A stretch of 64,000 nucleotides of DNA from assembly GCF_027270315.1 (NCBI RefSeq), contig NZ_CP114413.1, positions 4,836,001-4,900,000 on the forward strand. Direction: 5' to 3'. Made by a program: the position numbers and the translations under genes. The notes beneath the pieces were generated by a model that saw nothing but the letters and a program-made list of their open reading frames with translations, did no database searches and had not been told where the DNA came from. This stretch comes from Streptomyces cinnabarinus. GTDB lineage: Bacteria; Actinomycetota; Actinomycetes; Streptomycetales; Streptomycetaceae. Of this stretch, positions 1 through 10,002 are shown piece by piece; positions within the stretch are counted from its first letter, which is position 1; the number at the start of each line of letters is the position of its first letter.

Positions 1-1898
<1,898 letters not shown>

Positions 1899-1921
1899 CG
1901 CCGTTCCCGGCCCGACGACGA

Positions 1922-1947
1922 CCCGCCCCGCACACCGCCGGGGCGGG
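1922..1947. terminator. Bidirectional terminator between clpB and the convergent small genes
   Basis: Perfect 9-bp stem (cccgccccg / cggggcggg) with an 8-base loop. Short outer arms (gacgacg / cgtcgtc) lengthen it. It sits between the stop codons of two convergent genes, so it probably ends transcription in both directions. Confidence 0.7.
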
Positions 1948-1956
1948 CCGCCGTCG

Positions 1957-2421
1957 TCACAGGGTGAAGGCGGAGAAGCGCACCAGCGCGGTGGTGGCGT
2001 CCTCGTACTCCACGCTCACCCGCACCACCTGCGCGCCGGCGTCGGGATGCCCCGCCGGATCCTCCGCGGTCACACACAGATCCGCGTCATGGACACCGCA
2101 GCCGCCCGTCTCGGGCACCGGGGCGAACGGATACGTCAGGGCGAGCCACTCCTCGACGTCCGCCCGGGGCATCCGGAAGCGGGCGCCGTAGTGGAGATCC
2201 TGGAAGCCGCGCTCCTCGCACTCCCCGATCACCTCGGCACCCTCCGGCAGCTCGGCCCCGCCGAAGTGCAGGACGTCCGCGCAGGGCACCGGCTCGGGTC
2301 CGCCCCCGAGCAGGCCGCCGTCCTCCGTCACCGCCCACGCGGTCAGCGCGACGATCCCCGCGAGGACCAGCACCGGCACCGCGACGAGGGCGGCGAGCAG
2401 CCGGCGGCGTCTCCTGGACAA
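1957..2421 (-). CDS. Membrane-anchored hypothetical protein
   Basis: 154 residues with an Arg-rich N-terminus (MSRRRRRLL), one transmembrane or signal-anchor helix at about residues 8-31, and a C-terminal domain probably exposed outside. The exposed part has four cysteines (in PCADV, GECEE, GGCGV and LCVTA) that could form disulfides. The start is TTG, chosen because GAGGA lies 8 bases upstream. It follows the 42-residue membrane peptide gene by 16 bases, so the two are probably one operon reading towards clpB. I recognise no family. A role in envelope sensing is possible but is only inferred from topology. Confidence 0.7.
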   Translation of the reverse strand: MSRRRRRLLAALVAVPVLVLAGIVALTAWAVTEDGGLLGGGPEPVPCADVLHFGGAELPEGAEVIGECEERGFQDLHYGARFRMPRADVEEWLALTYPFAPVPETGGCGVHDADLCVTAEDPAGHPDAGAQVVRVSVEYEDATTALVRFSAFTL

Positions 2422-2437
2422 GATCCGCGTCCTCGGC

Positions 2438-2566
2438 TCAGCCCACCAGCAGCCAGACGGCCATCAGGGTGAGGAAGCCGGTCACGGCCAGCACCGGCAG
2501 TCCGAGGATGAGCGCGACCATCCACCACCTGGTGTACCCGGCCGCTCCGCCCTGTGTCATCGCCAT
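2438..2566 (-). CDS. Very small membrane protein (42 residues)
   Basis: A 42-residue peptide made almost entirely of one hydrophobic helix (WWMVALILGLPVLAVTGFL), preceded by a short polar N-terminus MAMTQGGAAGYTR. An upstream in-frame ATG would add 29 residues, but the start at 2566 has a GAGGGG ribosome-binding site nearby and is preferred; the next ATG (MTQ) is also possible. Its stop is 16 bases before the next gene on the same strand. No family is recognised. It could be a helper for its membrane-anchored neighbour. Confidence 0.55.
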   Translation of the reverse strand: MAMTQGGAAGYTRWWMVALILGLPVLAVTGFLTLMAVWLLVG

Positions 2567-2706
2567 GGACCCACACCCCTCGCTCGCCGCACCGGCCGCT
2601 ACCGGCCAGATCATGTCAGCCGAAGGCTGACAGGCCCCGGCGGGGCTTGCCACCCCCCTCCCCGCATGGGGGAGGATGGCGGGATCCGTACGAAGGGAAA
2701 AACACG

Positions 2707-3237
2707 GTGAGCATCGACCCGTCCTCGATTCCGAACTTCGGGGGCCAGCCCGAGCCGCAGCCCCAAGGACCGGCGGGCCCCGTCGTCCCGGATCAGGACC
2801 TCGTGAAGCAGCTCCTCGACCAGATGGAGCTCAAGTACGTCGTCGACGACGAGGGAGACCTCGCGGCGCCGTGGGAGCAGTTCCGCACGTACTTCATGTT
2901 CCGTGGCGAGGGTGACCAGCAGGTCTTCTCGGTGCGGACCTTCTACGACCGCCCGCACAAGATCGACGAGAAGCCGCAGCTGCTGGAGTCCATCGACGAC
3001 TGGAACCGTCGCACCCTGTGGCCCAAGCTCTACACCCACACCCACGACGACGGCACCGTCCGCCTGATCGGCGAGGCGCAGATGCTGATCGGCACCGGCG
3101 TCAGCCTGGAGCACTTCGTCTCCTCCACGGTCAGCTGGGTGCGGGCCGCCATCGAGTTCGACAAGTGGCTCGTCGAGCAGCTCGGTCTGGAGCAGGAGAT
3201 CAACGACGCCGAGAAGCCCGAGGGCGACGAGGAGTAG
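2707..3237 (+). CDS. YbjN domain-containing protein
   Basis: 176 residues starting at GTG with GAAGGGA 7-8 bases upstream (SIDPSSIPNF...); longer starts lack such a site. The fold resembles type III secretion chaperones. The YbjN family (PF10722-type) is annotated as a putative sensory-transduction regulator, but its biochemical role in actinobacteria is unknown. Conserved-looking parts are the F-x-YF-x-FRGEGDQQ strand region and the helix rich in W and I near residues 140-155 (SWVRAAIEFDKWL). The C-terminal tail is acidic. It is separated from the convergent aminotransferase by a strong hairpin. Confidence 0.8.
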   Translation: MSIDPSSIPNFGGQPEPQPQGPAGPVVPDQDLVKQLLDQMELKYVVDDEGDLAAPWEQFRTYFMFRGEGDQQVFSVRTFYDRPHKIDEKPQLLESIDDWNRRTLWPKLYTHTHDDGTVRLIGEAQMLIGTGVSLEHFVSSTVSWVRAAIEFDKWLVEQLGLEQEINDAEKPEGDEE

Positions 3238-3265
3238 TCGGCACCGCACACGGCGCACTCGCACG

Positions 3266-3317
3266 AGAGCCCGGCCAGGGCACCGGTCACCACGACCAGG
3301 TGCCCGGGGCGGGCTCT
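3266..3317. terminator. Bidirectional terminator between convergent genes
   Basis: Nested inverted repeats: outer agagcccg / cgggctct (3266-3273, 3310-3317) and inner gggcacc / ggtgccc (3278-3284, 3299-3305). They lie between the stops of the YbjN gene and the aminotransferase. Confidence 0.7.
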
Positions 3318-3334
3318 TGCCGTATGCGGGGGAG

Positions 3335-4540
3335 TCAGCCCGCGAGCCGCTTCAGCCGCTGTACGGCCTCCTGGAGCACCTCAGTGCGCTTGCAGAACGC
3401 GAACCGGACGAAGGGCGCCCCCGCGTCCCGGTGGTCGTAGAAGACGGCGTTGGGGATGGCGACCACCCCGGCCCGCTCGGGCAGGGCCCGGCAGAAGGCG
3501 AAGCCGTCGCTCTCGCCGAGGGGGCGGATGTCGGTGGTGATGAAGTAGGTGCCCGCCGAGGTGAACACCTCGAACCCCGCCTCCGCCAGCCCCGACGCCA
3601 GCAGATCCCGCTTGGCCTGCATGTCCGCGCGGAAGCCGGCGAAGTAGGTGCCGGGCAGCGCGAGCGCCTCGGCGACGGCGTACTGGAACGGCCCGGAGGC
3701 GACGTACGTCAGGAACTGCTTCGCCGAGCGCACCGCGCTGACCAGTGCGGGCGCCCCGGTCACCCAGCCGACCTTCCAGCCGGTGAAGGAGAACGTCTTG
3801 CCCGCCGACCCGATGGTGACCGTCCGCTCCCGCATCCCGGGGAAGGTCGCCAGCGGCAGGTGCTCGGCGCCGTCGAAGACCAGGTGCTCGTACACCTCGT
3901 CCGTGACGACCAGCAGGTCCCGCTCCACGGCCAGCTCCGCCACCGCCGCCAGCTCCTCGCGGGTGAGGACCGTGCCGGTCGGGTTGTGCGGGGTGTTGAT
4001 CAGCAGCAGCCGGGTGCGGTCGGTGACCGCGGCACGCAGCTCGTCGAGGTCGAGGCGGAAGTGTCGATTTGCGACTCCGTCGCGTGGGCCCCTCGACGGG
4101 CGCAGGGTGACCGGGACGCGGCGGGCGCCCGCCATCGCGATACAGGCCGCGTAGGAGTCGTAGTACGGCTCCAGCGCCACCACCTCGTCGCCGGGCTCCA
4201 GCAGCGCCAGCAGCGCCGCCGCGATGGCCTCCGTCGCGCCCGCCGTCACCAGCACCTCGGTGTCCGGGTCGTGGGCCAGCCCGTACAGCCGCTCCTGGTG
4301 CGCGGCCACCGCCAGCCGCAGCTCGGGCACGCCCGGACCCGGCGGGTACTGGTTGCCGCGCCCGTCGCGCAGCGCGCGCACCGCCGCCTCCCGGATCTCC
4401 TCGGGCCCGTCCGTGTCCGGGAATCCCTGACCCAGATTGATGGATTCGGTCCGCAGGGCCAGCGCCGACATCTCGGCGAAGATCGTCGTTCCGAACTCGG
4501 CGAGGCTGCGATTCAGAAGGGGACGCGCGCTTGAGGTCAT
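3335..4540 (-). CDS. PLP-dependent aminotransferase, fold type I, class I/II
   Basis: 401 residues. The gene starts at the second of two in-frame ATGs because AGGA lies 8 bases before it; the upstream ATG at 4549 has no space for a ribosome-binding site. It has NTPHNPTG (about 182-189), TDEVYEHL (213-220) and the PLP lysine in SAGKTFSFTGWKVGW (K248). This layout is typical of the kynurenine/glutamine aminotransferase-like group that also contains mycobacterial DapC, so an N-succinyldiaminopimelate, methionine or aromatic substrate is possible. The substrate cannot be settled here. It stands alone, divergent from the small Cys-rich gene. The kynurenine genes are 9 kb away and not obviously linked. 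Confidence 0.9.
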   Translation of the reverse strand: MTSSARPLLNRSLAEFGTTIFAEMSALALRTESINLGQGFPDTDGPEEIREAAVRALRDGRGNQYPPGPGVPELRLAVAAHQERLYGLAHDPDTEVLVTAGATEAIAAALLALLEPGDEVVALEPYYDSYAACIAMAGARRVPVTLRPSRGPRDGVANRHFRLDLDELRAAVTDRTRLLLINTPHNPTGTVLTREELAAVAELAVERDLLVVTDEVYEHLVFDGAEHLPLATFPGMRERTVTIGSAGKTFSFTGWKVGWVTGAPALVSAVRSAKQFLTYVASGPFQYAVAEALALPGTYFAGFRADMQAKRDLLASGLAEAGFEVFTSAGTYFITTDIRPLGESDGFAFCRALPERAGVVAIPNAVFYDHRDAGAPFVRFAFCKRTEVLQEAVQRLKRLAG

Positions 4541-4567
4541 GGCGGCCATCCTGCGCCGAAGCTCTGG

Positions 4568-4581
4568 AGTTCCTCAACTCT
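4568..4581. promoter_or_regulatory. Inverted repeat upstream of the aminotransferase
   Basis: gagtt-cctc-aactc, about 30 bases before the aminotransferase start and 108 bases before the divergent small gene. It is a possible operator; no matching regulator was identified. Confidence 0.3.
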
Positions 4582-4688
4582 GCTTTGGGGCGCGAGCGGG
4601 GAGGGCATTTCCCGTTCACGCAGCTGGCGAGGCGCCCACGGGGGGCCGCTTCGGGGGAGCTGCGGAGACATGAGAGGAGGGTGACGTC

Positions 4689-4958
4689 ATGCCCATGGCA
4701 CTCGGCATCATCCTGGCGGTTCTGGTCGCGGGTCTGATCACTCTGGCGATCGTGGGGGCCGGTCGTCGGCAGATGACCCAGGGGACCCGGCGGCGCGACT
4801 ACGGCCGCAGCGACAGCAATGACAGCAGCTCCGGCAGCTGGTGGGCCGGCGGGGGCGGCAGCGGCTCCTCCTGCGGCGGCGGCAGTTCGTGCGGCAGCTC
4901 CTCGTCGTGCGGGGGCGGCGGGGGCGGCGGGGGTGGATGCGGGGGCGGAGGCAGCTGA
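4689..4958 (+). CDS. Small membrane protein with Gly/Ser/Cys-rich tail
   Basis: 89 residues, starting at an ATG with an excellent ribosome-binding site (GGAGGG, 6-8 bases upstream). One transmembrane helix occupies residues 3-23, a basic stretch (RRQMTQGTRRR) suggests the tail is cytoplasmic, and the last 40 residues are Gly/Ser with four cysteines at 62, 68, 74 and 84. The first three are exactly six residues apart. No known catalytic domain is present. Similar Gly/Cys tails occur in uncharacterised actinobacterial membrane proteins. Metal binding or a thiol role is possible but unproven. Confidence 0.7.
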   Translation: MPMALGIILAVLVAGLITLAIVGAGRRQMTQGTRRRDYGRSDSNDSSSGSWWAGGGGSGSSCGGGSSCGSSSSCGGGGGGGGGCGGGGS

Positions 4959-5013
4959 CACGGGGCAGCTGAGCTCCGGTTCGGGGGAACTTCGGGGGAA
5001 CCGCATCCGGACA

Positions 5014-5044
5014 GCGGGGCCCGCCCACGGGGGGCGGGCCCCGC
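5014..5044 (+). terminator. Strong terminator after the Cys-rich membrane protein gene
   Basis: Perfect 13-bp stem (5014-5026 with 5032-5044, gcggggcccgccc and its complement) with a 5-base loop, 55 bases after the stop codon. Confidence 0.8.
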
Positions 5045-5343
5045 TTGCGTGCGCGGGGCGGGTGGCCGCGCTCCGGGCGCGCCCCAGCCGACACGGCGCA
5101 CGCCGTGGTTGAACAGTTGAGCTGTGGAGCCCTCTGAGGGATGGAAACCCTACGAAGTTGGGTAAAAACGCTGTGGTGGCGCCACTGTTCATGATTCCCT
5201 CTAAATCACCAACGCGGCCCCTCGGACGTCCCACGGCCATCCCCACTGACTCGTCGACTGGGCAGACCGGGCCGATCCCCCGGTACCGACCGGGGTGCGC
5301 CGGACCCAACCTCCCTTTCTTTGCGTGCCAGCGGAGCCGATCC
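5045..5343. other. Gap upstream of the DUF2617 gene: palindrome and leader hairpin
   Basis: No credible gene. It holds a 10-bp palindrome gtggcgccac (5176-5185) next to an unusually A-rich run (ttgggtaaaaacg, about 5158-5170). It also has a hairpin ccccggt-accg-accgggg (5278-5295), 48 bases before the next start. Probably the promoter and untranslated leader of the DUF2617 gene. Confidence 0.4.
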
Positions 5344-5862
5344 ATGCTCACGACCCTGAACACCTCCTACACCGACACGCGCGCGGGCGACCTCGCCTGG
5401 GCCCTGGGGCGTGAGCCGCTCCCCGCACTGGCCACCCTCGACCTCGAACTGTGCGGGGCGAAGCTCCAGTTGAGACTGCTCGGCGCATCCCACCAGGTGC
5501 TCCTGGAGGAGGAGCGGGGCGGCTGTTCGGAGACCGTGGCATGCATCCCGGGCAGCAGCACACCCCTGCCCCTGGGCGTCGCCAAACGCGTCGGGGACTG
5601 GGAGTACGAATTCGCCGCCCGCGTCGAGGTGCTGGCGCCGGGTCAGTTCGCGGGCCGAGCCCAGGAGTTGCTGGCTCTGGTCGCCGACCACCCGCACGGA
5701 CTGGCCGGGGTCTTCCCCGGCAGCCCGCACGCCTTCACCGCGATGCTGGCGCACCGGCACGAGGGGCAGGTGCACTGGCGGACCTGGCACGCCTACCCGC
5801 AGGACGGCCAGTTGGTGGCGACCCGGACCCGGGTCGGGGTCCGTGTTCCGGTGAGCGCCTGA
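5344..5862 (+). CDS. DUF2617 family protein
   Basis: 172 residues from the ATG at 5344, which has GGAG 7 bases upstream; an in-frame extension to 5158 is leader sequence. The protein is soluble with no signal or membrane segment. Family-type features are the early LDLELCGAKLQLRLLGASHQVLL strand region, GDWEYEFAARVE near residue 85 and HWRTWHAYPQDGQLV near the end. The function of DUF2617 is unknown. It is often found beside the membrane-fused spermidine-synthase gene, as here (80 bases downstream), which suggests a shared role. Confidence 0.75.
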   Translation: MLTTLNTSYTDTRAGDLAWALGREPLPALATLDLELCGAKLQLRLLGASHQVLLEEERGGCSETVACIPGSSTPLPLGVAKRVGDWEYEFAARVEVLAPGQFAGRAQELLALVADHPHGLAGVFPGSPHAFTAMLAHRHEGQVHWRTWHAYPQDGQLVATRTRVGVRVPVSA

Positions 5863-5890
5863 GCCTGTAGGGCGTTTGAGGCCGAGAGTT

Positions 5891-5902
5891 CCACACGTGT
5901 GG
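5891..5902. promoter_or_regulatory. 12-bp perfect palindrome upstream of the spermidine-synthase-like gene
   Basis: ccacacgtgtgg, centred about 33 bases before the likely -10 box. This is a position where an operator could control the downstream gene. Confidence 0.4.
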
Positions 5903-5929
5903 GTGACGAAGCGTGACGGCCGTGTGACG

Positions 5930-5935
5930 TAACGT
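5930..5935 (+). promoter_or_regulatory. Likely -10 box, leaderless promoter
   Basis: taacgt followed by 6 bases and then the GTG start at 5942. This is the arrangement of a leaderless transcript. Confidence 0.5.
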
Positions 5936-5941
5936 CGCAGC

Positions 5942-7582
5942 GTGATCGAACCGCACGCGCCCGCCCCGCCCGGCACCCCGGCCCCCTGGGGCGGCCCGGC
6001 GCGGCTGCCCGTCCGGCCGGCGACAGGCCGGTTCCTGGTGCTGGCGTGCGTCTTCGTCTGCGCGGCCTGCGGACTCGTGTACGAGCTCGAACTGGTCGCC
6101 CTCGCCTCCTACTTGATCGGCGACTCGGTCACCCAGGCCTCCGTGGTGCTGTCCGTCATGGTCTTCGCGATGGGCCTCGGCTCCCTCGTCGCCAAGCGAC
6201 TGCGCTGGCATGCCGCCGCCGGATTCGGCGCGATCGAGGCCGTACTCGCCCTGGTCGGCGGATGCAGTGCGCTGGCGCTGTACGGCGTGTTCGCCTGGAC
6301 CGGCGGCTGGGGCGGGCTGTGGGGACAGGGGCCCCGGGTGCTGCTGGTCACCTTCTCGCTCGCCATCGGCCTGCTGATCGGCGCCGAAGTCCCGTTGCTG
6401 ATGGAGCTGATCCAGCGCATCCGCCGCCAGGACGCGGGCGGCGCGGTGGCCGACCTGTTTGCCGCGGACTACGTCGGCGCGCTCGTCGGCGGCCTGGCCT
6501 TTCCCTTCCTTCTCCTGCCCCTGCTCGGCCAGTTGACGGGAGCGCTGCTCACCGGCGCGGTCAATGTGCTGGCGGGCGGCGCGCTGGTGCTCGGTCTGTT
6601 CGGCCGCGATCTGACCCGGCGCGGGCGCTGGCTGCTGCTCACCGCCAACTGCACCGTCCTCGGTCTGCTCGCCGCGGCCGCCGTCCATGTCGACGACTTC
6701 GAAAGGGCCGCCCGGCACGCGGTGTACGGCGCCGACGTCCGCGTAGCGCTCCAGACCGACGTGCAGGAGGTCGTCCTCACCGGCGGCACCGACGGCCGCC
6801 CGGTCGACCTCTTCCTCGACGGCCGCCTCCGTGTCAGCGGCCGCGACGAGCACCGCTACCACGAGGCCCTGGTCCACCCCGCGATGAACGGCCCGCACAC
6901 CCGGGTGCTGATCCTCGGCGGCGGCGACGGCCTGGCCGCCCGCGAGGTGCTGCGCCACCCGGGCGTGCGCCGCGTGGACGTCGTCGAGCTCGACGCGGAG
7001 GTCGTCCGACTGGCCCGCGAGGACCCGGCGCTGAAGCGCCTCAACGGCCAGGTGTACGACGATCCGCGCGTCCGTGTCGTGACAGCGGACGCCTTCCGCC
7101 AGCTGCGCCGCACCCCGACGGTGCGCTACGACGTCGTCGTCTCCGACCTCCCCGACCCCGGGATCACCGCGAGCACCAAGCTCTACTCGCAGGAGTTCTA
7201 CGGCCTGACCCGGCGGATGCTGACGGCCGACGGGCGCCTGGTGGTGCACGCGGGCCCGGTGACCTCCCGGCCCCGGGCCTTCTGGACGGTCGAGTCGACG
7301 CTGCGGGCGGCGGGCCTGCGGACCGCGCCGTACTCCGTGGCGGGCCGGGACCGAGGGTTCGCGGCGGGCCCGGACCGCTCCTCGGGCCGGGCGGACGCCC
7401 CGCACGACTGGGGCTTTGTCCTCGCGACCCGGGGCCCCGCCGCACCGGAGCCGCGGCTCTCCCCCGAGGGCCCACGCCTGCGCACCCTGACGGACGAGCG
7501 GCTGCGGGAGGACGCGAGGGCGGCGGAGGAGTCACGGGTACGGGGGCTTCCGCCGTCCACGCTGGTGCATCCGCGCTACTGA
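5942..7582 (+). CDS. Membrane-fused spermidine synthase-like protein (7 TM plus aminopropyltransferase fold)
   Basis: 546 residues. The first ~220 residues hold about seven transmembrane helices (such as [20 protein letters not shown] and [20 protein letters not shown]). The C-terminal half is a Rossmann-fold spermine/spermidine synthase domain with the nucleotide-type motif [15 protein letters not shown], the acidic ribose-binding loop [11 protein letters not shown] and [11 protein letters not shown]. In soluble SpeE this domain transfers aminopropyl groups from decarboxylated S-adenosylmethionine. In these membrane fusions the real substrate is not established. The residues after about 480 form a basic, low-complexity tail. 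A GTG start follows a -10 box directly, suggesting a leaderless message. Confidence 0.9.
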   Translation: MIEPHAPAPPGTPAPWGGPARLPVRPATGRFLVLACVFVCAACGLVYELELVALASYLIGDSVTQASVVLSVMVFAMGLGSLVAKRLRWHAAAGFGAIEAVLALVGGCSALALYGVFAWTGGWGGLWGQGPRVLLVTFSLAIGLLIGAEVPLLMELIQRIRRQDAGGAVADLFAADYVGALVGGLAFPFLLLPLLGQLTGALLTGAVNVLAGGALVLGLFGRDLTRRGRWLLLTANCTVLGLLAAAAVHVDDFERAARHAVYGADVRVALQTDVQEVVLTGGTDGRPVDLFLDGRLRVSGRDEHRYHEALVHPAMNGPHTRVLILGGGDGLAAREVLRHPGVRRVDVVELDAEVVRLAREDPALKRLNGQVYDDPRVRVVTADAFRQLRRTPTVRYDVVVSDLPDPGITASTKLYSQEFYGLTRRMLTADGRLVVHAGPVTSRPRAFWTVESTLRAAGLRTAPYSVAGRDRGFAAGPDRSSGRADAPHDWGFVLATRGPAAPEPRLSPEGPRLRTLTDERLREDARAAEESRVRGLPPSTLVHPRY

Positions 7583-7619
7583 TTGCGCCGACGGGGGGTG
7601 CGGCGGCGGCTGTCCTGGG

Positions 7620-7625
7620 TAGGCT
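7620..7625 (+). promoter_or_regulatory. Likely -10 box, leaderless promoter
   Basis: taggct, 8 bases before the ATG at 7634; no ribosome-binding site is visible. Confidence 0.5.
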
Positions 7626-7633
7626 CCGCTGAC

Positions 7634-8470
7634 ATGGAGCTTGAGGTGTTCGTTCCGGTTGCCACGGCTCGCTTGCGGGAGGCGCTGGCCGACCCTGCGC
7701 GAGTAGCCCGCGCCCTGCCAGGGCTCCAACAGGACGCGGGCGCCGAGACCCCGATGGCAGGCCGCCTGAAGGTACGGGTGGGCGGCCACACGATCACCTA
7801 TCGGGGTGCCCTGACCTTCTCCGCCCGCGAGGACGGCTCGTACGGCCTGGAGGGCGAGGCGACGGAGGCGCGGGGGACGGGCTCGGTGAAGCTGTCCCTG
7901 ACACTGCGGCCCCGCGAATCGGACAACGGCACGACCCTCACCATCGATGCCACGGCGACAGCGGACGGCCGCATCACCCAACTCCCCCCGGACCAGGTCC
8001 ACTCGGCAGCCACCAGACTGCTGACCCGTTTCGCGGAGAACCTGGGAACGACGGCGGAGCAGGAGCAGGAGCAGGACCAGGACCAGGAGCCGGCCCAGGG
8101 CCAGGAGCAGGAGCCGGACCAGCCGGAGCAGCCCCCGGCCACCACCCCCGAGCCCGCGGCCGCCGACGGCGAGGAACCCCCGCAGGGGCCACCCGCACCC
8201 GACGACGAAAGCGGCACGGGCGCTGCGGGTGGGAACAGACCGGCCGAAGGCGAAGCCGAGACCGCTCCGGAGGCGGCGCACGCCAGACGCACCATGATCG
8301 GCCGCTCCGCGGAAGAGGTCGACCACGCCCCGCCGAGAGGGCGATACGCCCCCGTCCCCGCCCCGCAGCCCACCCCACCGGTCAACACCCTCCGCTGGGC
8401 CGCCCCCGCCGCCGCCCTCGCCGTCGCCTCCGCGATCGTCGTCAGCCGGGTCCTGAGAAGACGCCGCTGA
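7634..8470 (+). CDS. CoxG-like SRPBCC protein with acidic linker and C-terminal membrane anchor
   Basis: 278 residues, starting at the ATG right after a -10 box; longer in-frame starts lack a signal. Residues 1-145 look like the carbon-monoxide-dehydrogenase subunit G (CoxG) SRPBCC fold (VPVATARLREALADP, then PMAGRLKVRVGGHTITYRG, and a helix ending SAATRLLTRFAENLG). There follows about 100 residues of Gln/Glu/Pro/Asp-rich linker, and a C-terminal helix of about 20 residues capped by RRRR, so the domain probably hangs from the membrane facing the cytoplasm. CoxG relatives help anchor molybdenum hydroxylases, but none is encoded nearby. Role unknown. Confidence 0.75.
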   Translation: MELEVFVPVATARLREALADPARVARALPGLQQDAGAETPMAGRLKVRVGGHTITYRGALTFSAREDGSYGLEGEATEARGTGSVKLSLTLRPRESDNGTTLTIDATATADGRITQLPPDQVHSAATRLLTRFAENLGTTAEQEQEQDQDQEPAQGQEQEPDQPEQPPATTPEPAAADGEEPPQGPPAPDDESGTGAAGGNRPAEGEAETAPEAAHARRTMIGRSAEEVDHAPPRGRYAPVPAPQPTPPVNTLRWAAPAAALAVASAIVVSRVLRRRR

Positions 8471-8489
8471 CCACACCACCGAACCCCAG

Positions 8490-8495
8490 TAGGGT
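8490..8495 (+). promoter_or_regulatory. Likely -10 box, leaderless promoter
   Basis: tagggt, 6 bases before the GTG at 8502. Confidence 0.45.
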
Positions 8496-8501
8496 CATCC
8501 C

Positions 8502-9290
8502 GTGAGTAACGAAGACATCACGCTGACCGTGGGCGACGCGCAGGTGACCGTGCAACCGGGCAACGGCGGAAGAATCGGCGGCCTGCGCGTGGCAGGGACC
8601 GAACTCCTGCGCCAGGGAGACCGTTTCGGCTGCTTCCCCATGGTCCCCTGGTGCGGCCGGATCAGGGACGGCCGCTTCCGCGACGGCGCCACCGTCCGCC
8701 GGATGCCGCTCAACTCCCCGCCGCACGCCATCCACGGCACGGCCCGCGACGGCGCCTGGCGCACCGCCCGCACCACCACCGACGAGGCGGTGATCACGTA
8801 CGACCTGGTGGACCCCTGGCCGCACAGTGCCCGCGTCACCCAGGTCGTCGCCCTCACCGAGAGCTCGCTGACGCTCACCATGTCGATCGAGACGTACCAG
8901 GACTCCTTCCCGGCGCAGATCGGCTGGCACCCGTGGTTCCACCGCACCCTCGACGGCGCGGACGTGACCCTCGACTTCGCCCCCGCCTGGCAGGAGGAGC
9001 GCGGGGCGGACCATCTGCCCACCGGCCACCGGATCGACCCCAAGCCGGGCCCCTGGGACGACTGCTTCGGCATGCCGGACGGAGTCGACGTCACCCTGAC
9101 CTGGCCGGGACGGCTCGCGCTCAAGGTCACCAGCCCCGAGCAGTGGGTCGTCGTCTACGACGAGCAGGACGCCGCCGTCTGCGTGGAGCCGCAGACCGGC
9201 CCGCCCGACGGCCTGAACACGCTCCCGCGCCTGGTCACCCCGCTGGAGCCGCTGGAGGCCACGACCACCTGGAGCTGGACCCGCCTCTAA
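8502..9290 (+). CDS. Aldose 1-epimerase family protein
   Basis: 262 residues of galactose-mutarotase-like beta-sandwich. Seen motifs are WCGRIRDGRF (the counterpart of the NRI/NRF substrate loop), HAIHGTARDGAW with the first conserved His, GWHPWFHR with the catalytic His, and CVEPQTGPPDGLN with the catalytic Glu. These enzymes interconvert the alpha and beta anomers of hexoses; some relatives act on glucose-6-phosphate. It sits 10 bases upstream of pyrE on the same strand, though pyrE probably also has its own promoter. The exact sugar is not known. Confidence 0.88.
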   Translation: MSNEDITLTVGDAQVTVQPGNGGRIGGLRVAGTELLRQGDRFGCFPMVPWCGRIRDGRFRDGATVRRMPLNSPPHAIHGTARDGAWRTARTTTDEAVITYDLVDPWPHSARVTQVVALTESSLTLTMSIETYQDSFPAQIGWHPWFHRTLDGADVTLDFAPAWQEERGADHLPTGHRIDPKPGPWDDCFGMPDGVDVTLTWPGRLALKVTSPEQWVVVYDEQDAAVCVEPQTGPPDGLNTLPRLVTPLEPLEATTTWSWTRL

Positions 9291-9293
9291 GCT
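9288..9293 (+). promoter_or_regulatory. Likely -10 box for pyrE, leaderless
   Basis: taagct overlaps the TAA stop of the epimerase gene and lies 7 bases before the pyrE ATG. Confidence 0.45.
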
Positions 9294-9300
9294 GTTCGGC

Positions 9301-9849
9301 ATGACGGACGTACGTGGCGCGCTGCTGCAGCAGATCAAGGACAAGGCCGTGGTGCACGGCAAGGTGACCCTGTCGTCGGGTCTGGAGGCGGACTACTACG
9401 TCGATCTGCGGCGTATCACCCTCGACGGGGAAGCCGCGCCGCTGGTCGGCCAGGTGCTGCTCGACCTCACCGCCGACCTGGAGTTCGACGCGGTCGGCGG
9501 TCTGACCATGGGCGCCGACCCGGTCGCCGCGGCCATGCTGCACGCCGCCGCCGCGCGCGGCCGGAAGCTGGACGCCTTCGTCGTCCGCAAGGCCGCCAAG
9601 GCGCACGGCCTCCAGCGCCGCGTCGAGGGCCCGGACATCGCGGGCCGCCGGGTGCTGGTGGTCGAGGACACCTCCACGACCGGAGGCTCCCCGCTGACCG
9701 CCGTCGAGGCGGTGCGCGAGGCCGGCGCCGAGGTCGTGGCCGTCGCGACCATCGTCGACCGGGCGACCGGCGCCGCCGAGAAGATCGAGGCGGGCGCGGG
9801 AGTGCCGTACCGCTTCGCGTTCTCCAAGGACGAGCTCGGCCTCGACTGA
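9301..9849 (+). CDS. pyrE: Orotate phosphoribosyltransferase
   Basis: 182 residues. It converts orotate and PRPP to orotidine 5'-monophosphate, the fifth step of UMP synthesis. The PRPP-binding motif is plain (RVLVVEDTSTTGGSPLTAVEAV, near residue 120), as are the N-terminal KVTLSSGLEADYYVDLR strand and GLTMGADPVAAAML. Length matches actinobacterial PyrE. It lies apart from the main pyr cluster, beside fba, as is usual in Streptomyces. The start is the ATG directly after a -10 box. Confidence 0.96.
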   Translation: MTDVRGALLQQIKDKAVVHGKVTLSSGLEADYYVDLRRITLDGEAAPLVGQVLLDLTADLEFDAVGGLTMGADPVAAAMLHAAAARGRKLDAFVVRKAAKAHGLQRRVEGPDIAGRRVLVVEDTSTTGGSPLTAVEAVREAGAEVVAVATIVDRATGAAEKIEAGAGVPYRFAFSKDELGLD

Positions 9850-10002
9850 CAGCCGTTCCGAGGACAGCGTCTGAGACAGCTCTCGGAGCATCCCGGTTCG
9901 TCTGGAAAGATGGCCCCGACGTCGACGATGACGTCGCATCCCAGGTCTAGGTCAGGGCCGTAGTACGCAGAACGCAACCCGCACATCACAAGGAGCGGAC
10001 AG

